NCBI GenBank assembly: GCA_032209605.1
Contig: JASFXZ010000001.1
Span: 30,694,619-30,758,618, forward strand
DNA length: 64,000 nucleotides
From: Mactromeris polynyma
Taxonomy: Eukaryota; Mollusca; Bivalvia; Venerida; Mactridae
Direction: 5' to 3'
Shown: positions 41,101-53,100 of the stretch, in pieces
How the letters are laid out: every line of letters begins with the position of its first letter
Numbering within the stretch: position 1 is the stretch's first letter
Program-made: the position numbers and the translations under genes
Notes under the pieces: generated by a model
What the model saw: only the letters and a program-made list of their open reading frames with translations
What the model was told of the DNA's origin: nothing
Databases searched by the model: none

Positions 41101-44100
41101 ATTGTGAATTCGTGAAGATGAAATTGTGAATTTATGAAGTTGAACTCATTAATTCATGAGTTGAATTTCCGAATTATGGAAGTCGGAATGTCTACACCCG
41201 GCTTTCGTACTTATGTTAAATAATGATGTCAGTGATGGCTCTGTAGATTGTTATTCAATGTGAATGTACGATTGCAGCTCCAACTCTTTTGAACTAGGAA
41301 TGATTCAAAAGTAAATTTTACCAAATAAATGAAGTTACAACTAATTACATTTACTACACATGGTGTGTTAACCTAAACAATGTTCCTCGGTTACAAACCA
41401 GTACCTTAGCAAGCAACTGATAACTTCCCCATATTAATCAGAGGTGGAGGACAAATGGTACTAGACACATTATTTTCAGTTAAATTTTAACGGAGAACGT
41501 ACACCTCACTCAGGGTAGAAACACAACGACCTCCAAGTTGGCATTTTGGCATAGAGCTGCATATTATATAAGTTAACTTACTTGTTGTAGTTATGCGAAC
41601 ACCTGAAAATGAATAGACTTACAATTAATAAATTTATAAATCAAACACATCAAGATCTTTTGGAGCCGAATAATGTTTAGTGTAGGTCCCTAAGATTTAT
41701 TCTTCAGAGTATTAAACAATTACATATTCTGCATGAATTTGTTTGAGTTTAAACTTCATACACCGATGAAGAGCTTCGAGGGGTTAAAGCAAATGAACAA
41801 TAATTGTTGAAATAGGGAATTCATGATTTTGAAATCGTGAATTTGTGAAGTTGAAATTGTGAATTCGTGAACATGAAAATGTGAATTTATGAAGTTGAAC
41901 TCATTAATTCATGAGTTGAATTTCCGAATTATGGAAGTCGGAATGTCTACACCCGGCTTTCGTACTTATGTAAAATAATGATGTCAGTGATGGCTCTGTA
42001 GATTGTTATTCAATGTGAATGTACGATTGCAGCTCCAACTCTTTTGAACTAGGAATGATTCAAATGTAATTTTACCAAATAAATGAAGTTACAACTAATT
42101 ACATTTACTACACATGGTGTGTTAACCTAAACAATGTTCCTCGGTTACAAACCAGTACCTTAGCAAGCAACTGATAACTTCCCCATATTAATCAGAGGTG
42201 GAGGACAAATGGTACTAGACGCATTATTTTCAGTTAAATTTTAACGGAGAACGTTCACCTCACTCAGGGTACAAACATAATTGGCATTTTGGCATAGAGC
42301 GGCATATTATATAAGTTAACTTACTTGTTGTAGTTATGCGAACACCTGAAAATGAATAGACTTACAATTAATAAATTTATAAATCAAACAAATCAAGATC
42401 TTTTGGAGCCGAATAATGTTTAGTGTAGGTCCCTAAGATTTATTCTTCAGAGTATTAAACAATTACATATTCTGCATGAATTTGTTTGAGTTTAAACTTC
42501 ATACACCGATGAAGAGCTTCGAGGGGTTAAAGCAAATGAACAATAATTGTTGAAATAGGGAATTCATGATTTTGAAATCGTGAATTTGTGAAGTTGAAAT
42601 TGTGAATTCGTGAACATGAAAATGTGAATTTATGAAGTTGAACTCATTAATTCATGAGTTGAATTTCCGAATTATGGAAGTCGGAATGTCTACACCCGGC
42701 TTTCGTACTTATGTAAAATAATGATGTCAGTGATGGCTCTGTAGATTGTTATTCAATGTGAATGTACGATTGCAGCTCCAACTCTTTTGAACTAGGAATG
42801 ATTCAAATGTAATTTTACCAAATAAATGAAGTTACAACTAATTACATTTACTACACATGGTGTGTTAACCTAAACAATGTTCCTCGGTTACAAACCAGTA
42901 CCTTAGCAAGCAACTGATAACTTCCCCATATTAATCAGAGGTGGAGGACAAATGGTACTAGACGCATTATTTTCAGTTAAATTTTAACGGAGAACGTTCA
43001 CCTCACTCAGGGTACAAACATAATTGGCATTTTGGCATAGAGCGGCATATTATATAAGTTAACTTACTTGTTGTAGTTATGCGAACACCTGAAAATGAAT
43101 AGACTTACAATTAATAAATTTATAAATCAAACAAATCAAGATCTTTTGGAGCCGAATAATGTTTAGTGTAGGTCCCTAAGATTTATTCTTCAGAGTATTA
43201 AACAATTACATATTCTGCGTGAATTTGTTTGAGTTTAAACTTCATACACCGATGAAGAGCTTCGAGGGGTTAAAGCAAATGAACAATAATTTAAATAACA
43301 TGAACGTCTCTTCAGAAGACGAGAACATAATTTTACTTTGTGTGCTACGTTAGCATACTCGCCATACTTACATTCCTTTGGTAACGAGCTTGATGCTATA
43401 AGCACCTGGTCATCATAATATCCTGAACTCATCCCGGCGTCTGTAAGCAGCCGAACGCCACTTGACTGAAATATACATGTATTTGAATCATGTTTGTATG
43501 AAAAACATGTCACTCTATCTAATTGAAGTTATATAATTTTATAATAGCAGTTGATTATTCTACAAATTATTTCTTAATTAAATATTTTTTTTCAATAGCA
43601 CCACAGTCGCATTATTATTTATTTCGAGGGGTAAAGGTAAGTGAGGTTGAGTGTATTGCTGTTGTCCGTCCCAAGGCCGTGCACCAAATACAGTATTTAT
43701 AATTGTTTATGTATGATTTTGTGATGGTTCTCCACTTTGTGTGTTGCATTCCAGCTTGACTTCTATACCCATTGTTAAACTCATCTATATGAATCTTTAT
43801 AGTCATTTGCACCTAGGCTAGTTCAACTTTCGTGCTTCGCTGCATTGTTAAAAATATTATAAGAATAGTTTATACATACTTTGTAACTGTCTGGTACCCG
43901 TCTGGCTGGTTCAATATACCTTCTAAGTCTCTTAAACTTTTCCTTAAATGCATATATCAACATTTATTCAACTTTACAGAGAGTATACTGAAATCCAACT
44001 GAAAGCCCTGGTCAATAAGTATTAAATATTTGAAAAAATACACCTTATAAAAATCACTTATTGGTACCAACGATGTTGCTGTGCTATCACCATTGTATGA

Positions 44101-47100
44101 AGCACTTAGTTTGCAACATTTCAACAGTTCTTGAAATGTTTTGGGACACGTCCTTTTATTATTATGAGAAATAATAATCTCGAGCATTACATTTATACAC
44201 ATACTATCAACAGACAGAGCAATGTTTGCGTTTATTGTATGACATCATAGATAATCACATCAGAACAAGGTTAAAAGAACAATTATCTTATGAATGCATC
44301 AATATTGTGGGCCACGGGATGTAAAACTTTGCATGTTAAACAACCTCCTGCGAGTATCATGGTACTCTCCCCTAGTAATATACAAATATAACAAACCAGC
44401 TTCTTTGATCTTCTGTCACTATATTGATGGTCAGCCTTCTTTTCATGGTACAACTTTACAGCTCTCTGTGTGGATAATTTTGGACAATAAAAAGCCTAAT
44501 GCTGAAAACATTATTGTTGTAATACACGATACATGTAAAGATTTCGGTGAAATAATTTTGTAATTAACCCGTCTTAAAATACATGTTTTATTTGAATGGA
44601 TACATTTTATCCCCTGACTGAGAAGTGATTAAGAGGTCCCACCAGCAGTTAGCTTAGTCGGTAGGACATGGAACAGTCAATCTGAGAACCGCGATTTGAT
44701 TGCCGAACACGCTTGTGAGAAACAATTTGTTCCCACCTCTAATGCATGTGTTGAAATTGTCATTTGCTAACTAGAATAAACGATTCATGTACCTTTATTC
44801 TTCGGAAGTTGTTCCTGTCAACACCTACCATGCCAACTCTATTTAACACCTACAATGAAAGAGAGAGAATAAATTGCTACTGGGAACGACACATGTATAT
44901 TTTTATGGAATTTAATTTTTTGACGATATTTTTAACAAGTAACTGGTTTTTATGTTTGCCTATGAAATATTGGTCATTTAAGATGATAGAAACCTGTGGT
45001 TTGTGTTGTTCTGCTTTCCTACCACATAGGATAAACTATCCACCTAGGACAGCAAGATATTTTATAATGATCGGTATCTTTTTACAATAGCTTTGTGTAA
45101 CAACCAAACAGTTGAGAATATTTGATATAACTGAGATATCATTTCCCCCAAGTCCATATGCTTCACCATATGACCTGTTATCTTCACTGTACAAACAACG
45201 TAGTAATATATTCAATTTTCACTAACATTTCATATTCGTATATTAATTTTGTGAAAGAGTAAATACCAGAAAAAAATACATTATATAACTCGTCCAATCT
45301 TGAAACTTGTTTCCATGACAATTAAAGCAGACCAGTAAATCACTTTACCACATACCCGTGCGTGTTTCTACGATGCTGTAAAAATCGTATGGCGCAGTGT
45401 GCATATATAAAATGTAAATGAGCAGAAAAACCAAGTAAATCAAATTCCTACGTAATTGTTTACATTTAACAAAATAAGTAATGAAACAAATATCCACATC
45501 GCCAGAGGCTCACTTCATATCATTTTATTCAACTCATTCAATAAAGCCAATACTTAAACAACACTTATACATTACTAATATCCTCTAATTAAAAGCCCAT
45601 CTCAGGATGGAATGGTAAAATTGCAAAGCATGTCATCACTATTATTTCAATAATATGTTTTTATGTCGCTATGTAAATACTTGAATCAACAGTACATCAA
45701 TAGCGTATTAAATGAACATTATTGTCAGGCATATATCAATAGTTATTGAAATCATTGTTCATTTAATACGAACTGTATATCAAGGTACACATATAGTTGA
45801 AATTAATTTTAATTTAAGTGGAGTTATATTGAGAGGAAAGCGATTTTCTTTTACAGTTATGGTGACCTTGACCTTTGACAGAAAGGACACAAAAGCAATC
45901 CCAAGTCAGCTCTTTACATTGTCTTACTATACACCAGGTTTGGTATCAATGTGATAAACGAAACTCAAGTCAGTTGCGGAAAGTGATTTTCTGAGTGATG
46001 TCTTTTTGTAATGGTGGCCTTGACCTTGGACGGAACGGACCAAAAACCAATCCAAAGCGAGCTCTTCTATATATACCAAGTTTGGTGTTACTAGATATCA
46101 AGTTTGGTGTGAATATGATAAATGAAACTCATGTTAATCTCTGGAAATCTCCAGTTTAATGATGGCCCACTCATCCACATAATTACATCCCTATTTTGAT
46201 AACCTGGTTTTTGTTGTTTTTTTGGGGTTTGTTTTTAATTTATTTGCTCTCGTAAAGTACTTTTAATGTTATCATAACACACATATAAATATACTTTCTA
46301 TAAATTTATATTGTTTATCAACTTACATACCTGGTGTTGTTTTTCATTTTATGATAAAATGATGGTGTCTTTTCTTGCGTTATATTCCTAGCAAAGTACC
46401 ATTGTCTACGCTGCATAATTACATGCTAATAAATGTCTTAATATGCCTATGTTATCTTCACAGCTTATCTTTTTTGTTGGTTCTAAGGCTTACTCGGTTT
46501 TATGTTGCATTGGCATTTTATCTTGCTACAAATAACATTTATCCAACATGACTTGCTTTTTTATATTTGAATCCACAAAAATATATTTTTTACCATTTAA
46601 AGGCAAGGTATGTATTTTCTCAAAAACACTTAAACTTGATCTGTATGTGTATCTAAATACCTCTTGGTAAAATACATCATTATCAGTTCCTAATATACGA
46701 TTCCTTTCGTCTTCCGCAAGTACATACACAACAGAATTCGGATCAGCAGATAATGTGATGTTAATGTTATCTCCAGGAGAGGCATTTAATGTAGACAATT
46801 TTACATCAACCTGAAATGGTAATGAAAACATTTAAAAGTCATTTAATGAGCCAGCAATGTTTCCCTAGGATATAATACTATGCCCCCCCCCCCACTTTAC
46901 TGTTTAAGCTTGTGAAGCAGTATGGATAATTGTAACGGGTGAAAGTTTTGATTAGCTATGACTGTGTGTGCATGACTATAGCCCAACTTGTAAAGCAAAG
47001 GTGTTTTATTCAAAGACAAACACTGTATAAGTGAGGTGTGTGAAGTTGGCGCGTAGATCGTAGATCAACCAAAGTTTGTCGACCTGGGTCGTAGGTCGTA

Positions 47101-50100
47101 GATCAACCACATTTGTCGACGTGGGTCGTAGGTCGAAGATCAACCAAATTTGGTCGACCTGGGTCGTAAGTCGTAGATCAACCAAATTTGGTCGACCTGG
47201 GTCGTAAGTCGTATATCAACCAAATTTGGTCGACCTGGGTCGTAGGTCGTACATCAACCAAATTTGGTCGACCTGGGTAGTAGGTTGTAGATAAACCAAA
47301 TTTGGTCGACCTGGGTCGTACACCGTAGCTCGACTACAGAAAATAACATACAATATGGTTGATCTGGGTCGAACGTCGTAGCACGACCACTAAGAATAAC
47401 ATAAAATATGGTTGATATGGGTGTTATATCGTAGCGCGACCACTGCAAATAACATGAAATATGGCTGATCTGGGTCGTACATCGTAGCACGTCTACAGAA
47501 CAAACTGCAATATGGTTGATCTGGGTCGTACATCGTAGCACGACCACGGAAAAAACTTAAATATGGTTGTTCTGGGTCGTACATCGTAGCACGACCACTG
47601 AGAATAACATCATAAAATATGGTTGGTCTGGTTCGTACATCGTAGCACGACCACTGAGAATAACATAACATATGGTTGATCAGTTCGTACATCGTAGCGC
47701 GACCACTGAAAAAAACTTAAATATGGTCAATCTGGGTCGTACATCGTAGCACGACCACTAACAAAAAATTAAATATGGTTGATTTGGGTCGTACATCGTA
47801 GCACGACCACTGAGAATAACATGAAATATCGCTCATCTGGTTCGTACATCGTAGCGCGACCACTGCAATACCATAACATATGGTTGATCTGGGTCGTACA
47901 TCGTAGCGCGACCACTGAAAAAAACTTAAATATGGTTGATCTGGGTCGTACATCGTAGCGCGACCACTGAAAAAAACTTAAATATGGTTGATCTGGATCG
48001 TAAGTCGTAGCACGACCACCGAAAATCTCATAAAATATGGTTGATCTGGCTCGTACATCGTAGCACGACCACTGACAAAAATTAATATGGTTGATCTGGG
48101 TCGTACATCGTAGCACGACCACTGAAAAAAACTTAAATATGGTTGATCTGGGTCGTACATCGTAGCACGACCACTGAACAAACCTTACATATGGTTGATC
48201 AGGGTCGTACATCGTAGCACGACCACGGAAAATAACATAAAATATGGTTGATCTGGGTCGAACATCTTAGCACAACCCTTGATTTACAATAGCCAATTTA
48301 CATAGTACACCACTGGTTTCTCTGATTGGGATAATAATAAACAAGAAATGTCTAGACAAAAGATGATCTTCGCAATTGTATGGTTTAGATTTGATGTGCA
48401 ACTTAAAAAATGCAGATATTTAACGATTGCTTGTCACTTCAGTTCCGAAATGGATTTCTGTAAATCCACCAAATTCAGTGGTTTTCGGTAAGGTAACGTA
48501 CCCTTCATCGAAAGGTTAACCATTCCGTGTCAAGGTTACCAACGTTGTTCGGTTGAAGAGAAATTGCTTTGGTGGTTAACGTTAGATTTGATTGTTTACA
48601 CACCACTGATATGCAAAAAGCAAAACCATGTTGGTACGGCTGCGCCAAACTATTGAATTACAAGTACACACTTATAAAGTAAATGTATATTTATTATTAT
48701 AAATGACGGCGCACACGACCAATAACATGTAATACCTATTCACTGGTAAAATAAAAAAAATGGCGTGACTCATAATGGCCTTACAGTAATGGCAGCTCTA
48801 ATTTAGCATTACGCGTGTTTTAACAAGATTTGTATGTGCATAGTACATCCGTGTTTTTAAATACATGTATTTAAACGTTAAAGTCGATTTCAGGAAACGA
48901 CTAAAAACGAGAGAAAACAAGAAAACTCGTTTAATAAATTCCTCAATTTATGACCGCGCTGAAAGTCATGCTATCATGTACTGTGTTGGTTGTTTTAAAC
49001 TGATAAAAGCAAGATTACACTTTCTACTATATTCTCAGATGGCTACATGGTAGGTTCCAGCCATGCCATGCTGAAAATTACTTTCTGTTAATTTGCTATT
49101 GACATATCTCTTAACCGAAAGTAGCCGATTTTAGTCATTAATCATTAAAGATTTTTAAAGTTTGGATTTTTTTTTTAATTTTATGATGTACAAACATCTT
49201 TCTTCAACAAATATGGATTAATTACATTATGGTTTCATTCTTTATAAATGACTGTTTAGTGATGTTTTAACCTTAGGAAATATAGTTTTCATGTTTGGTT
49301 GATTAAACAAATGAACAAAAAATGAGCATGTATGACCTTAATGATTAAAACGAAAGAAGGGATTTTGGCTGATCGGAGAGGAATTTCTCTTTTTTTTGTT
49401 TTAATAACGAACATGGAATGACATTAGGTTTCAAATACATCAAATGTCCATGCCAGAAATCGTTACATTAACAGCTGATGACTACAATTCTTCAGTGACA
49501 GCGAACTTACTTAGAATAGAGTCGGACGTTAAATGTCTTTTTAAATGCACGTTCAGTGCAAATAAATAAAACAAAATTATGTTCATACATACATGAAATA
49601 ATACTAGGGATGTCAACGAATTTTGGTATTCGACAATTCTGTCAACCTTCCGAACGGCGCTAATTAAGTGTTTTTTTATCGTCGCACTCATACCTACTAG
49701 TATTTTGTGCTTGATTTCGAAAAAAGCTTTGTTACCGCAATATCAAAACTTTAGTGTTTGCTATTTGCAAATTGTTAAAGGAAGTGAAAGCAAATTCAAA
49801 AGTCTATATATCTGTCCTTGTATTCCGATCGGATTAAAATGATGAATAATGTGTCGTACAATAGCGTATGTAGGATGCGAAATATTGCAATAAAAGCAAC
49901 TCCAGCCCATGATACAGAAGTGTGCTGAGTTAAATGCGCTGATAGCTACGTGTCAGTCAGTTTTTAAATAATAATACATTTGAAATTTCGAGGTTTATCA
50001 ATTTTGTATTTTAAACTGATCACTCAAAGTTATTTTGCCTGTGTTTATATGCCTATTTTGCCAGTTTTTATGTACCCATTTTGCCTGTTTGTATGCCTAT

Positions 50101-53100
50101 TTGCGTAATAACAATAATCAAGATGATCTATGGCATCAAATTCAAAGTAAGTACAAACACGGACATATTATATGGCATTGGTACAAACAGGAAAAAATCA
50201 AGATGATAATCTATAAATTGATTATAATAATATAACGTCAATCAATGACTATTTTTCTCAAAGAGTCGAAACTAAGAGTGCTTCGTGGCGGTATAACTTC
50301 ATATTAGTACTCAGAACAATATATCACAATGTATACGGCTATATGTCAGTTATACGAAAAAATATGAAAACATTGTATTGATCAAATAAAAGTTATGATC
50401 TTTTGCAAAAACATATATAATTTAAATAATGAGATGAACTTATGAAATTTGATCAACGCCATAATAGAAATATACATTGATGACTTATTGCTTCAATCAA
50501 GTCCAGTTCGGAGACGATATTGCTTGTTCAAATTTTTAACAATTTCTTGAAGATTTGATTTACCAATATTAGGGGTTATTATTTAAATACATAACTTATT
50601 ACAGAAAAATACATTAACATAATGCAAGTATCTCTGACACGTCAGTAGTATGTACATGCCAAGTATTGTGTTTAATAAGTCAGTTATATCCTCTTAAACG
50701 GTCATATAATGTTCTTATTTCATATTTTGTAAACCACTGCTCGGAACGTGTTTTTCCCTTTAAAGTTATGTACCAAAAAAGTTATCATAACTGCCTCAAT
50801 TTCACCGAAAATCATACATAAGCGCCGATTTGTTCACAATGCGCGTGAGTCTTTCGACAATATACGACAATTCATTACTCGAAAGTGTGTACTGTTTTTA
50901 AGTAAAATACTTCAAGTCCAATAAAAAATTAAAATATGTGTATTTTCAAACGCATCGGGAAGCACAAAGATGCCAATATATTTCTACATATTCATACTCT
51001 TGGACGTTCTAGTTTACTTCAATAACATAATACTGTTGTTACATGAATATCAAATGTTTAATAAGCGTTTACAACTTATTCAACATAGCAGGTTTTCATA
51101 TATATTGCATACATTCACTTATATAGTAATTTAGGGGTGCCGATAGTGAACATAAAACGAAAATGGACCAGATATATTTATCGACGTCGTCGACAGCGTA
51201 TTGGCCATGCATGCGTCAATTGTCTCAATAAGACAGCGATTGTCAATAATTATTGATATATTCGAATATTACTAAAGTGCGTAGATATCCTGTAAAATCT
51301 CAAATTAAAAAAATTGCAGAATTGCATTTCAACTAGTGTAATAGATACATATTTTTATTTGGTATGCAGGGCTAGCTGTCATGGAACAAACTTACAAATT
51401 AATGACAACATGATTCATTAGAATATGTAAGTTGTTCTAATAAATTTGAATTTTTTCGTGCACGATGTACGACCAAGATCAGCCATATTGTATGGTATTT
51501 GCAGTGGTCGTGCTACGATGTACGACCCAGATCAACCATATTTAAGTTTTGTCTGTGGTCATGCTACGATGTACGACCCAGATCAACCATATTTAAGTTT
51601 TGTCTGTGGTCATGCTACGATGTACGACCCAGATCAACCATATTTAAGTTTTGTCTGTGGTCATGCTACGATGTACGACCCAGATCAACCATATTTCATG
51701 TTATTCTCAGTGGTCGTGCTACAATGTACGACCCAGATCAACCATAGTTCATGTTATTCTCTGTGTTCGTGCTACGATGTACGACCCAGATCAACCATAT
51801 TTCATGTTATTCTCAGTGGTCATGCTACGATGTACGACCCAGATCAACCATATTTCATGTTATTCTCAGTGTTCGTGCTACGATGTATGACCCAGATCAG
51901 CCATATTGTATGGTATTTGCAGTGGTCGCGCTACGATGTACGACCCAGATCAGCCATATTGTATGGTATTTGCAGTGGTCGCGCTACGATGTACGACCCA
52001 GATCAACCATATTTATGTTATTCTCAGTGGTCGTGCTACGATGTACGACCCAGATCAACCATATTTTGTGTTATTCTCAGTGGCCGTGCTACGATGTACG
52101 ACCCGGATCAACCATTTTTTATGTTATTTTCTGTGGTCGAGCTACGATGTACGACCCAGGTCGACCTAATTTGGTTGATGTACGACCAACGACCCAGGTC
52201 GACCAAATTTTGTTGATATACGACCTACGACCAACGTCGACTAAATGTGGTTCGTCTACGACCTACGACCCAGGTCGATAAACTTTGGTTGATCTACGCG
52301 CCAACTTACACACCTTTATCAGTGATATATACTACTCGAGTCTTTCAGACATGTATTAATATATAAGTGCAATGGATAGCGGGCCTCTTGATTGCACGTG
52401 TCTGCCAAGTATCATAATGCAGATAGACACTGGAACAGTTGGAGGACGTTCGATTATGTACATAGAAGAGTAAATGTCAACCCTTACTGGTTATGTTCAT
52501 ACACTTTTGAGGAATGAACGGACAAGGGTTTATTAAAATACCAACCATTTTATAGGGGAGAAACTAAGTAATTTATGCATAAGTATTATACAAATATATG
52601 TTATCATACACTTGTGCATGTTTTCTATTGAATTCATAACTACCAAAAGAACATTTTATATTTTTGTTTTCACAAACGTGTATGTACAGAAAGAATCATT
52701 GTTGCAATTACACATTTCATAGATAACAAAACTATAATGAAAAACTTTATTAAAGGATTACCCTTTTCAAAAGCATGTAAAAAATACTAAGGTACCATTA
52801 TCCTGTGGTAAGAAAGATCATTTACATCGTGAACCATCTAAACAGAACTCACCTTATTTTGACACGGATTGCCTTGTGTTCTAATGGTAATATGATCAGA
52901 TATAATCATTCCGGCACTAGTTATGTGTGTTGCTATCACTCTAGCTCTGGGTATCATGCTCTCAGTCAGATATAACTGGTACTGGTGCTTATCCGAGTTT
53001 TGTACATAAACACGCTGCGTGTGAATGCATAACCCCCGAGAAGAATATGTCTAAAATGGAGTGAGTAGTAAGACGTTAATTAATATGTTTGGAATTCAAC

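Larger units (their letters stand above)
41051..43290. repeat. Tandem triplication (755 + 743 + ~742 bp) carrying the 21-nt bait exon
   Basis: Three head-to-tail units begin at 41051, 41806 and 42549, each starting GTTGAAATAGGGAATTCATG. Units 2 and 3 are almost identical, including shared differences from unit 1, so the last duplication is recent. Each unit starts with a GAATTCGTGAAGTTGAAAT-type low-complexity stretch and contains one 21-nt exon with intact splice sites. Confidence 0.95.
44130..46593. other. TEP intron with SINE-like and GACCTTGACC repeats
   Basis: Apart from the tRNA-like piece at 44.65 kb and the repeat at 45.8 kb I see only AT-rich DNA. A 108-codon plus-strand frame near 44764-45090 has no family resemblance. 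Confidence 0.5.
47021..52324. mobile_element. Foldback-type element, 5.3 kb, long inverted arms of tandem repeats
   Basis: The left arm (47021-48280) and right arm (51458-52324) are inverted copies. Both outer ends have GTTGGCGCGTAGATC and an outermost CACTG/CAGTG. Next comes a block of about 36-bp units (GACCTGGGTCGTAGGTCGTA type), then about 52-bp units (GATCTGGGTCGTACATCGTA with GCACGACCACTGAA). The 3.2-kb centre has no transposase-like frame, so this is probably non-autonomous. It lies inside a TEP intron. Long open frames in the arms are minisatellite translations, not genes. Confidence 0.8.

Noticed and set aside
41051..43290. CRISPR-like spaced repeats
   Set aside because: Units are long tandem duplications in a eukaryotic intron, not short repeats with unique spacers.
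47254..52281. Open frames rich in 'YDPDQPY' and 'RCTTQINH' on both sides of the foldback element
   Set aside because: The same peptides come from all frames of the tandem units in the inverted arms, so they are repeat shadows.
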